From NCBI RefSeq assembly GCF_001042905.1, contig NZ_JYLB01000002.1, positions 310,001-374,000 on the forward strand: a DNA stretch of 64,000 nt, given 5' to 3'. Positions 54,419 through 62,546 of the stretch are shown here, piece after piece. The translations under genes and the position numbers were made by a program. Each line of letters starts with the position of its first letter. Positions within the stretch are counted from its first letter, which is position 1. Under the pieces are notes generated by a model. It was not told the DNA's origin and did not search any database. It was given only the letters and a program-made list of their open reading frames with translations. Source of the DNA: Pseudomonas lini. Its GTDB lineage: Bacteria > Pseudomonadota > Gammaproteobacteria > Pseudomonadales > Pseudomonadaceae.

Positions 54419-55546
54419 ATGAAGACCAATAACCAACAGATCATTTCTGGCCAGTACGAGACGTATATCGACGGCGATGGTCGCCAGATCGTCGATCTGG
54501 CCGGCGGGTTTGGCTTTCAGGTGCCTGAGGTGATCGAGGCGGTCAGCCTTCAGGCGCAGAATATGGGCCTGTCCAATCGGGTGCTGATGTCCGACCCACT
54601 GATCGCTTTGTGCCGCCGCTTGGCCGAGTTGCTACCGCAACCGCTGGTGAACTCTTATGTGTGCAGCTCCGGCGATGAAGCATTCGAAGGCGCCTTGAAA
54701 CTGTGCAAAGGCCTCAAGCCCAAGGGCAACACCATTGTCGTTGTCCAGGGCGGCGACTATGGCTCGCTGAGTTATGGACGTTGCCTCAGCGCACCGCAAA
54801 ACTATCTGGAAATGCAGCGTTTCCTGGGCTTCGAACTGGTGGCGATCCGTCATGTCCGTGAGCTGGACAAGGTGGACTGGAACGATTGCTTCGCTGTTTG
54901 CCACACCAGCACCGTGATGGGTGAAGACGGTCGCTTGCGCCTGATAGAGCAGGTGCTACTCGATCACTTGTATGCCGCGGCGGCCAAGGTGTCGGCGCCG
55001 GTCATCGCGGTCGATGTGCAAAGTTGTCTGGGGAGCCTGGGCACGCTGTTCGGTTTCCAGCGTTATCGCAACACTCCGGACATTGTGGTGTTGGGCGGAC
55101 CACTGGGCGGCAGTGCGATTCCTATCGGCACCTATACCTGCAGCGAACAGATGGCCTATCAAGTCTACGGTCGCAGCAGCCCGGCGAAACATGGCAGCAC
55201 CACGGCCGGCAATCCGATGGCCTGTGTGGCCGCCATGGCGGCACTGGATTACGTGCAGGCACACGACTTGCCCAGGCAGTGCCTCGATAACGGCCAGATT
55301 CTGGCGCAAGCGCTCGCCTCATTCGGTGCTGTCGCCTGCGGTGCCTGGGTCAGCCTGCAGCTGCCAGCCGACCTCAAACCCGCCGAATTGTGCGAGGAGC
55401 TTTATCAGCGTGGCGTCTATGTCAGTGCACCCCGTGGCCGCGAGTTGATTCTGCGTTGCCCGATCACCGCACGAGCCGAACACATCCAGCGCGCATCCCG
55501 GATCCTCAAGGAGACTTTAAGCCATGTCCTTAACCCTATCGCATGA
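54419..55546 (+). CDS. Degenerate class III aminotransferase homologue without catalytic lysine
   Basis: A 375-residue fold-type I PLP-enzyme homologue. It keeps SSGDEAFEGALKL (83-95), PDIVV (220-224) and HGSTTAGNPMACVAAMAAL (258-276). The Schiff-base Lys is replaced: PDIVVLGGPLGG aligns with PDIMILSKGLTGG of the next gene, putting Gly 227 at the Lys. The PLP-nitrogen Asp is Val 198 (AVDVQS versus ADEIQT), and the usual YHG is absent. The frame is intact, so it is kept under selection. It may be a non-catalytic partner of the next enzyme. It overlaps that gene by 23 bases. Confidence 0.85.
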   Translation: MKTNNQQIISGQYETYIDGDGRQIVDLAGGFGFQVPEVIEAVSLQAQNMGLSNRVLMSDPLIALCRRLAELLPQPLVNSYVCSSGDEAFEGALKLCKGLKPKGNTIVVVQGGDYGSLSYGRCLSAPQNYLEMQRFLGFELVAIRHVRELDKVDWNDCFAVCHTSTVMGEDGRLRLIEQVLLDHLYAAAAKVSAPVIAVDVQSCLGSLGTLFGFQRYRNTPDIVVLGGPLGGSAIPIGTYTCSEQMAYQVYGRSSPAKHGSTTAGNPMACVAAMAALDYVQAHDLPRQCLDNGQILAQALASFGAVACGAWVSLQLPADLKPAELCEELYQRGVYVSAPRGRELILRCPITARAEHIQRASRILKETLSHVLNPIA

Positions 55547-56864
55547 ACAACTGCTGGATGATTGCCAGCGGCATTGGAGTGCCTCGGCGGCAAAGCTCTA
55601 TCGCCTGGGTAAAACCAGCGTCGAAAAGGAGGCCGATGGCATCTATGTCACCGACCATGCCGGCAAGCGCTTTATCGACTGCGCATGCAGCTATGGGGTG
55701 TTCATCGTCGGCCATCGCAATCCGATGGTGCGTGAGCAAGTGCAGACCCAGTTGAACCAGATGGCTTGGGTTCCAGAGGGGCGGGTGCACCCGCTGCAAG
55801 GCGCACTGTCCGAGCGCCTTCGGAATCTGGTGCCGGGTGATTGGGGGGATGTGCAGTTCATGGTCTCGGGTGCCGAAGCCATCGAACAGAGCATGCGTTA
55901 TGTGCTCAAGGTGCAGCAGCACCGGCGCGGAATCGTGGTAATGAACGATTCCTACCACGGCAAGACGCTGGCGGCGATGAGCATTCTGGGGCAGAAACAA
56001 CACCATCGCAGCTACGGCACCGAGGCCTCGGAAGTGACTTATGTGCCGTACGGTGATTTCGCTGCCTTGCAGAGAGCGGTTGGCGAGGGTGTGCGTGCGG
56101 TGTATGTCGAGCCGATTCTGGGGGGCGCCCACTTACAGGTTCCGCCCGTAGGTTATATGGCGAATATCCGCGCCCTGTGCGATGCCACCGAAACCTTGTT
56201 GGTGGCCGACGAAATCCAGACCGGTTTCGGTCGCTGTGGCAAGTGGTTCGCCGTGCAGTACGACGACATCGTGCCGGACATCATGATCCTCTCCAAAGGC
56301 CTGACGGGTGGCTACACCTCGTTTGCCTGTGCGATGTACAGCCAGCGACTGGCCACGCAATACCCGCTGAGCGAAATCGAGCCGGACCAGCGAACCAATG
56401 GCGGGCATCCGGTGGCGTGTGCCTCGGCGCTGGCCGCTATCGATTACATCGAGCAGCACAACCTGGTCGAGCAATCACGAATCAATGGCGGTTTGCTGCG
56501 CCATGGCCTGCAACGGCTGGCTCAGCGTTATCCGCAGATTGTCGAGGGTGTGCCCGGTGTCGGTCTGATGACCGGCTTGCGCTTGCGTGGTTCGGTCTAC
56601 GAAGCGCTGATGAGCATGGAGTTGGGCAAGCGTGGAGTGCATGCCGGGCATTCCATGAATGAAAAGGCCGAGCACCCGGTTTTGCGGTTTTACCCGCCGC
56701 TGAACATCACGCCCGAAGCGCTTCGGCATGTCCTGACGATGACCGAGGAAGCCCTCGAGGCGATTGCCCGGCGTCCGAAGCTGGCGGTCAAGGCGTTTTC
56801 TCTGGTGGTCAGAAACATGTACCACATCCCCAACAAACTACTGCGCAACAAAGGGAAGCCCTGA
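55524..56864 (+). CDS. Class III PLP aminotransferase
   Basis: A 446-residue intact aminotransferase. YHG at 144-146, Asp 229 (VADEIQTGFGRCG), Schiff-base Lys 258 (LSKGLTGG) and phosphate-binding Thr 291 (RTNGGHPVACA) are all present. The family moves omega-amino groups from diamines, beta-amino acids or similar onto an acceptor. The C-terminus carries about 25 extra basic residues (VVRNMYHIPNKLLRNKGKP). It starts inside its degenerate paralogue and ends 2 bases before the amidase start. Confidence 0.92.
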   Translation: MSLTLSHEQLLDDCQRHWSASAAKLYRLGKTSVEKEADGIYVTDHAGKRFIDCACSYGVFIVGHRNPMVREQVQTQLNQMAWVPEGRVHPLQGALSERLRNLVPGDWGDVQFMVSGAEAIEQSMRYVLKVQQHRRGIVVMNDSYHGKTLAAMSILGQKQHHRSYGTEASEVTYVPYGDFAALQRAVGEGVRAVYVEPILGGAHLQVPPVGYMANIRALCDATETLLVADEIQTGFGRCGKWFAVQYDDIVPDIMILSKGLTGGYTSFACAMYSQRLATQYPLSEIEPDQRTNGGHPVACASALAAIDYIEQHNLVEQSRINGGLLRHGLQRLAQRYPQIVEGVPGVGLMTGLRLRGSVYEALMSMELGKRGVHAGHSMNEKAEHPVLRFYPPLNITPEALRHVLTMTEEALEAIARRPKLAVKAFSLVVRNMYHIPNKLLRNKGKP

Positions 56865-56866
56865 GT

Positions 56867-58282
56867 ATGTTCAATCCCGATACTTTGACCTTGCGCGAAA
56901 TGGCCGGTCTGTTGCGCCGCGGTGTGCTGACCAGTGTCGACTTGCTGGAGTTCTACCTGCAGCGTATTGCTGAACGCAATCCGCAGATCAATGCCCTGAT
57001 TCAACTGGAGTCTGTCGACGAACTGCGTCGACAGGCCCGGGAGGCCGATGAAATGGCCCGCATTGGACAGATTCGTGGCCCTTTACACGGGATCCCCATG
57101 ACCATCAAGGACGTCTGCCATGTGCGTGGCTTCCGGATGTCGCGAGGCCTGGAAGAATTGCTTGGCGAAGCCAGTCAGGAGGATGCCACGGTCGTTGCCC
57201 GGCTTCGCCAGGCGGGAGCGATCATCCTTGGGATCACCAATGTTCCCGAGCTGTGCATGGCGTTTGAAACCGACAACCTGCTGTATGGCCGCACGCTAAA
57301 TCCTTATGACGGGCAGCGCTCCGCCGGTGGCAGCAGTGGCGGTGAAGCGGCGGCCATCGCGGCCGGTTGCTCGCCGGCCGGGCTGGCCTCGGATGCTTGC
57401 GGCAGTGTACGGATTCCGGCGCATTTCAACGGTATCTGCGGCATGAAACTGACCCAGGGGCGTGTGCCGTTGACCGGCCAGTTTCCCAATGATCGCTCCG
57501 GGCTGTTTCATCTGACGTCGGCGTTTGGCGTGATGGGGCGTTATGTCGATGATCTGGCGTTACTCGGGCAACTGATCAGCGGCGCTGACGGTCACGACCC
57601 GGACACCGTCGATGTGCCGTTCGCCGACAGCCAGCCGCTGGCCCAATTGCGTGTCGCACTGTCTTGGGAGTCCACCAGAACCCGGGTGAGCCCGGCGGTG
57701 AAGCAAGTCCTGCAACGGGTCGAGAGTTGCCTGAGCAGTGTGGTGGCGCAAGTGACACCGACGGCTCCGCAGATGCTCGACGAGGCCTGCGATGTGCTAT
57801 GGCGGGTTTTCATCACGGGCGCGGATGCCGGGCGTGGCTGGAAGCGTCTGTTCCAGTCCATGGACAAACAGACCTATACGCCTGCCACCACAGAGTTGAT
57901 TCGCTTGAGCGAAGAGGTCGAATTGAGCGTGGATGAAATGAAGCGCGACTGGATTCAGATCGATACGTTTCGCTATCACCTGGCGAAGTTCTTCAATCAG
58001 CACGATCTGTTCATTTGTCCGGTATTCCCCGACGTGGCGTTCGCTCATGGCGAATCTTTGCAGGATCGTGAGCGCTATGCCTTTGTGTTTCCGTTCAGCC
58101 TCTCCGGTTCACCGGCGGTGGTCATTCGCGCCGGGCATGATCCGGTCAGCGGGATGCCGATCGGCATTCAGATAGTGGGTCCGCATTGGCAGGAAGAACG
58201 GCTGCTGGCCGTGGCCAATTTCCTTGAACGCGAACTGGAGCGCTGGAGCCCGGTGGCACCATTGACCACAGTCGCTCTTTAA
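56867..58282 (+). CDS. Amidase-signature hydrolase
   Basis: A 471-residue amidase with triad K81 (MTIKDV), S156 (AGGSSGGE) and S180; the 75- and 24-residue spacings equal those of fatty-acid amide hydrolase. The oxyanion strand reads SDACGS instead of the usual SDxGGS. It could release an acyl or amino group from an intermediate, or form an amide. Last gene of the operon; it converges with the exporter gene with a 6-base gap and no terminator. Confidence 0.9.
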   Translation: MFNPDTLTLREMAGLLRRGVLTSVDLLEFYLQRIAERNPQINALIQLESVDELRRQAREADEMARIGQIRGPLHGIPMTIKDVCHVRGFRMSRGLEELLGEASQEDATVVARLRQAGAIILGITNVPELCMAFETDNLLYGRTLNPYDGQRSAGGSSGGEAAAIAAGCSPAGLASDACGSVRIPAHFNGICGMKLTQGRVPLTGQFPNDRSGLFHLTSAFGVMGRYVDDLALLGQLISGADGHDPDTVDVPFADSQPLAQLRVALSWESTRTRVSPAVKQVLQRVESCLSSVVAQVTPTAPQMLDEACDVLWRVFITGADAGRGWKRLFQSMDKQTYTPATTELIRLSEEVELSVDEMKRDWIQIDTFRYHLAKFFNQHDLFICPVFPDVAFAHGESLQDRERYAFVFPFSLSGSPAVVIRAGHDPVSGMPIGIQIVGPHWQEERLLAVANFLERELERWSPVAPLTTVAL

Positions 58283-58288
58283 CGGATC

Positions 58289-59200
58289 TCAAGCCGTAAC
58301 GGTTTTGGCGTTGCGGCTGGTGATCACCAGGGCCAGCATACCGACACCCACCAGTACCGCACCGGTGACTTCTATCAGCGCCGGTTGCTCTCTGAGCCAC
58401 ACCCAGTGAAACAATGTGACAAACAGCGTGTTCAGGTAGACGTAGGAAATCACCGTTGATGGTGAAATCACCCCGATTGCCCGATGCAGCAGCCAGAATG
58501 TCGCGAGGGTGCCAAACAGCGCCAGGTACACCAGCCAGAACATATCGCTCGCCGACAACTGCGCGCCGCTGCGCCAACCGCCGTTAAACAGACAGAACAC
58601 AAACAGAAACAGTGAGCCGAAGAGCATGTTCCAGAAGGTCATCGCCACCGGGTCACGTCCCTTTAAAGTCTTGGCCTTGAATCGCTGGCTCAAAGGCGAA
58701 TAAAGCGCCATCGCCAGGCAGCCGACGCCGAAGACCAGTACCGGGTACAGCGCCGGCAACTCGCCTGGAGCCGCCCCTTTGAGGATCAGCAGCAGGGCAC
58801 CGATCGCTGCAATCGACATCGGCAACAAGCGGGTTTTCAGGCTCGGGCTCGGCAGCAGGAATACTTCAAAGAACAAAGTCATCAGCGGCACCAGGGTATA
58901 CAGCGTTGCGGTATTGACCGCCGTCGTATAACGCAGCGCTTCAAACAACGAACCAAAATACGTCGCCAGCAGCAGCCCAAGAACCGCATGGGCCAGCAAG
59001 CCTTTGGCCGAGATCGGTGAAGTGTTTTTCAATAACAGCAGCGGCAAGAATATCAAGGCTGAAAACAACAAGCGCAGCCCGGTCAACAGGATCGGGTCTA
59101 TCGATTGTCCAACCTCTGCCGCCGCAAAGAACGAGGAGGCGATTAGCATCGCCCAGATCAACATCCCCCAGTGAGCTTCTGCAAAACCGACTTGTTTCAT
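58289..59200 (-). CDS. EamA/DMT-family membrane exporter
   Basis: A 303-residue protein with ten helices in two EamA repeats (about 10-145 and 155-290). Such proteins export amino acids, amines and related metabolites. It is convergent with the biosynthetic operon and separated from it by only 6 bases. It begins MKQVGFAEAHWGMLIWAML. Confidence 0.88.
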   Translation of the reverse strand: MKQVGFAEAHWGMLIWAMLIASSFFAAAEVGQSIDPILLTGLRLLFSALIFLPLLLLKNTSPISAKGLLAHAVLGLLLATYFGSLFEALRYTTAVNTATLYTLVPLMTLFFEVFLLPSPSLKTRLLPMSIAAIGALLLILKGAAPGELPALYPVLVFGVGCLAMALYSPLSQRFKAKTLKGRDPVAMTFWNMLFGSLFLFVFCLFNGGWRSGAQLSASDMFWLVYLALFGTLATFWLLHRAIGVISPSTVISYVYLNTLFVTLFHWVWLREQPALIEVTGAVLVGVGMLALVITSRNAKTVTA

Positions 59201-59239
59201 GCGTTCCTTCCCCTGGGTTTGATCGGTAAACCGGACATG

Positions 59240-59321
59240 GTAGGAGCCAGGCTTGCCGGCGAAGGCGTCCTTCAGAGCGCCTTCGCCGGCAAGTCGGATC
59301 GCCGCACCGCTGGCTCCTACG
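59240..59321. repeat. REP-like inverted repeat
   Basis: TAGGAGCCAGGCTTGCCGGC... and its inverted counterpart ...GCCGGCAAG...CTGGCTCCTAC lie between the two exporter genes. It is a third REP variant (GCCGGC core). Confidence 0.8.
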
Positions 59322-59330
59322 ACAAACAGA

Positions 59331-60518
59331 CTATTGGATATGCTGCGCGTACTGCTTGGGATTGAAGCGCAGCACCATCACGATCATCACTGCCATAACT
59401 GCCGTGAGTGACCACCAAGCCCATTCGAAGCTACCCAATTGGTCACGAATCATCCCGGCAATCAGCGGTGAGAGTCCCGCGATCAGGTAACCGATGCCTT
59501 GTACAAAGGCCGTCAGGCCGCCGGCACGGCGCGGGTTATCCAAGTGATCAAGGGACACGATCAGGCTCATCGGGAACAGACCGCCAATACCCAGACCCAG
59601 CAGGCACGGCCATAGCAGGCTAAAGCGTTCCGGACTGAGGATCAGGCCGCAGAAGCCGGCCATGATCAAGGCCAGCAGAACGACCAGCACCACACGTTTG
59701 TCCTGGCTGCGGTTGGCAATCGCGGGTGTGATCAACCCGGACACGACTTCCATGGCTGTCAGAAATCCCAGCAATAAACCTGCATTTTGTTCGCTCCAGC
59801 CCTTTTCCACGTAATACGGAGCAAGCCAAGCCAGCACACAGGTGTAGGAGGCCGTGCCCAAGCCGAAGAAAATTGCCAGCAACCAGGCCCGTGAGTTACC
59901 GACGAAGGACTCCTGGCGCCCCATCGGCGCCGCCGGCAATGGCGCGATTGCCGAGCGCTGGGCAAACCAGAAGGCCAGGGCCACCAGCGTCAGGAGAGCC
60001 CAGATTGCCAGGCCCATCCGCCAACTACCGGTCTGCGCCAGGACAAAAGGCGAGAACGATGCCGCAATCGCCGCTCCGCCCATGATCGAGGTGACATACA
60101 AACCCATGAACAGCGAAACGTTGTCGCTGAAGCGTGACTTGATCAGCGCCGGCATCACCGCTTGAATAAGGGCGATCCCCAGTCCGGCCAATACCGCGCT
60201 GAGGATCAGCTCAAGCGTGCTGTCCAGGTACAACCGGGAGACCGTGGCCACACCGATGATCAGCAACGACACGATGATGGTGCGATGTTCGCCGACGCGT
60301 TGCGCGATGCGCATTCCCAGGAACATCGCCAGGCCCATCGCCATGACGGGCAGCATGGTCAGCAGCGAGGCGGTACTGAAACTTAATGGAACATCTGCGC
60401 GAATGGCCGACAACAACGGTCCGACAGCGGCCATCGAAGGCCTCAGGTTCAGTGCCACCAATACCACGCTGACCATCAGCCATCCGGCATAGGAGCTTGA
60501 AGTGCGAACGTTTTCCAT
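59331..60518 (-). CDS. CynX/NimT-family MFS transporter
   Basis: A 395-residue major-facilitator protein with twelve helices and the CynX-like start WLMVSVVLVALNLRPSMAAV, GIALIQAVMPALIKSRF and GIGGLFPMSLIVSLD. The group moves small anions or drug-like molecules. ATG 60518 (MENVRTSSSYAG) was chosen over an upstream start. Likely second exporter or importer of the locus. Confidence 0.88.
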   Translation of the reverse strand: MENVRTSSSYAGWLMVSVVLVALNLRPSMAAVGPLLSAIRADVPLSFSTASLLTMLPVMAMGLAMFLGMRIAQRVGEHRTIIVSLLIIGVATVSRLYLDSTLELILSAVLAGLGIALIQAVMPALIKSRFSDNVSLFMGLYVTSIMGGAAIAASFSPFVLAQTGSWRMGLAIWALLTLVALAFWFAQRSAIAPLPAAPMGRQESFVGNSRAWLLAIFFGLGTASYTCVLAWLAPYYVEKGWSEQNAGLLLGFLTAMEVVSGLITPAIANRSQDKRVVLVVLLALIMAGFCGLILSPERFSLLWPCLLGLGIGGLFPMSLIVSLDHLDNPRRAGGLTAFVQGIGYLIAGLSPLIAGMIRDQLGSFEWAWWSLTAVMAVMIVMVLRFNPKQYAQHIQ

Positions 60519-60996
60519 AAGGGAACCCCAAATATACAAGGCTTCGATTAGGCAGCTCCAAGCCTGTCGGGGCAAACTGAAAAGTCACTGGCACTATCGA
60601 GAAATTAGGTTTAGTGACTTGGGGGGATTGTTTAGCCAGTCTGCAACCAAGGTTCATCAAGTCTGGATTTAACGGCTTATCTGCCCGTGTGACGCTGCTT
60701 TGATCTGTTTACTGCGGTTTTTTCCATGGACGCTTGGCTAATCGGAATCAAACACGAGAGGACGCCTGGGGCCACTTCAAGCTTTCATCCATGTCGTCTA
60801 TATAGACCTGCCTGCGCATTGAGTTTGTCTGCACTCCCTTCTGAACTGACCTTCTGGGCACTGTGGCACTGCCGCCACGCCCGCCCGCCGGATTCCTGCA
60901 TGTCCCGTTGATTGTTCTGACAGGTCCCGCGCTGTGCGTCGGGATCAAACCGGCGGCGCCTGTGCGTTTGCCTGACGCGGATAGACGAGAATTCCC
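60519..60996. other. Divergent intergenic region
   Basis: This 478-base gap lies between the MFS gene and the glutamine synthetase-like gene. A T-run at 60718-60723 and AT-rich 60590-60720 are compatible with promoters. No sigma-54 -24/-12 match, RNA or ORF was convincing. Confidence 0.45.
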
Positions 60997-62379
60997 ATGA
61001 GCTGTGCCACGACATCCTTCGCCACGAAAGAAGAAGCCCTGTCCTTCCTGGAACACAATCCGGATATCGAGATGTTCGAGCTGTTCATCCTCGACAACAA
61101 CGGTGTGCCACGGGGCAAGCTGCTGCATCGCGATGAACTGCTGGCGGTGTACGAGAGCGGGCGGCCGCTGCCGAGTACCATTCTGGGACTGACCATCAAT
61201 GGCGATGACGTGGAAAATTCCGGACTGGTCTGGGACGTCGGTGATATCGATTGTCGGGCCTACCCGATCAGCGGCAGTTTGCAGCGTATGCCGTGGCGAT
61301 TGATTCCCACGGCGGCGGTGCAGGTCAGCATGCATCCAAAAGAAGGCATGCCCGCGACCATCGCCGATCCACGGCACTTGCTGGCCAAGGTCATCGAAGG
61401 CTTGCAGGCTGACGGTTATTACCCGGTGATGGCGGCGGAACTGGAGTTCTATTTGCTGGATCAGCAGCGCGACGGCAACGGTCGGCCGCAGCCGGCGCGG
61501 GATGTCGATGGCGGGCGGCCACGCACCACGCAGGTCTATGGCTTGCGGGAGCTGGAGCAAATCGAACCGTTTCTGGCAGACCTCTACAGCGCCTGCAAGC
61601 TGCAGGGCATTCCGGCGCGCACGGCGATTTCCGAATACGCGCCGGGGCAGGTGGAAATCACCCTCGAACACCGCACCGATGCTTTGCAGGCGATGGACGA
61701 AGCGGTGCGCTACAAACGGCTGGTCAAGGGCGTGGCCCACAAGCATGGGATGGCGGCCTGTTTCATGGCCAAGCCTTTCGATGATCTGGCCGGCACCGGC
61801 ATGCACATGCACGTCAGCCTGGCGGACAAGGACGGCAATAACCTGTTCGCCAGCGAAGCCCCGGACGGCACGCCGCTGCTTAAACAAGCGGTCGGCGGAA
61901 TGCTCAGCACGTTGCTCGATTCATTGCTGCTGTTCTGTCCGAACGCCAACTCGTACCGTCGTTTCCAGACCAACAGCTACGCACCACTGGCGGCCACCTG
62001 GGGCGTGGACAACCGCACCGTGAGTTTGCGAGTGCCCGGCGGGCCGGCATTCTCCCGGCATATCGAGCACCGCATCTGCGGTGCCGACGCCAACCCGTAC
62101 CTGGCGGCTGCGGCGATCCTGGCCGGGATTCATCGCGGCATTCGTGAGCAGCTTGACCCGGGCGCTCCGGTGGAGGGTAACGGGTACGCCCAGGCCACTG
62201 AATTGTTGCCGACCGACTGGTTGACCACGTTGCGAGCGCTGGAGGCATCGAACTGGGCGCGGGAGGCTTTCGGTAGTGAGTTTCTTGGCGTGTATCTGGC
62301 GGTAAAACGTGCCGAATACCGGCAGTTCATGGGCGAAGTTGGTGAGCAGGACTGGCGCTGGTATTTGCATCAGGCTTGA
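60997..62379 (+). CDS. Glutamine synthetase-like gamma-glutamylpolyamine synthetase
   Basis: A 460-residue glutamine synthetase-fold ligase. It shows the beta-grasp N-domain and catalytic blocks MAAELEFYLLD, GTGMHMHVSLAD, RFQTNSYAPLAATWGVDNR and HIEHRICGADANPYL. Sequence is of the PuuA/PauA type, which ligates glutamate to polyamines or other amines, rather than housekeeping GlnA. With the neighbouring aminotransferase it could protect an amine; this is inference. It reads away from the MFS gene. Confidence 0.88.
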   Translation: MSCATTSFATKEEALSFLEHNPDIEMFELFILDNNGVPRGKLLHRDELLAVYESGRPLPSTILGLTINGDDVENSGLVWDVGDIDCRAYPISGSLQRMPWRLIPTAAVQVSMHPKEGMPATIADPRHLLAKVIEGLQADGYYPVMAAELEFYLLDQQRDGNGRPQPARDVDGGRPRTTQVYGLRELEQIEPFLADLYSACKLQGIPARTAISEYAPGQVEITLEHRTDALQAMDEAVRYKRLVKGVAHKHGMAACFMAKPFDDLAGTGMHMHVSLADKDGNNLFASEAPDGTPLLKQAVGGMLSTLLDSLLLFCPNANSYRRFQTNSYAPLAATWGVDNRTVSLRVPGGPAFSRHIEHRICGADANPYLAAAAILAGIHRGIREQLDPGAPVEGNGYAQATELLPTDWLTTLRALEASNWAREAFGSEFLGVYLAVKRAEYRQFMGEVGEQDWRWYLHQA

Positions 62380-62485
62380 AACGAGTTTCCACTGTTGAAA
62401 GTTTGGGCCTAATGCCATGAGCCAACTAATCGTTGGCTTATTTTTCACAAAAAATTGATGGTTGGCTGCTTAAGATTTGTGTTGT

Positions 62486-62516
62486 CGCGGTAAATGAATT
62501 TTTCACATTTACCGCG
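62486..62516 (+). promoter_or_regulatory. Perfect 11-base hairpin in the eptA leader
   Basis: CGCGGTAAATG (62486-62496) and CATTTACCGCG (62506-62516) form a perfect inverted repeat around AATTTTTCA, 30 bases before the eptA start. No T-run follows, so it is unlikely to be a simple terminator; it may be an operator or leader hairpin. Confidence 0.6.
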
Positions 62517-62546
62517 GGCACTTCTTTTCAGGAACAGCCGTTCATC

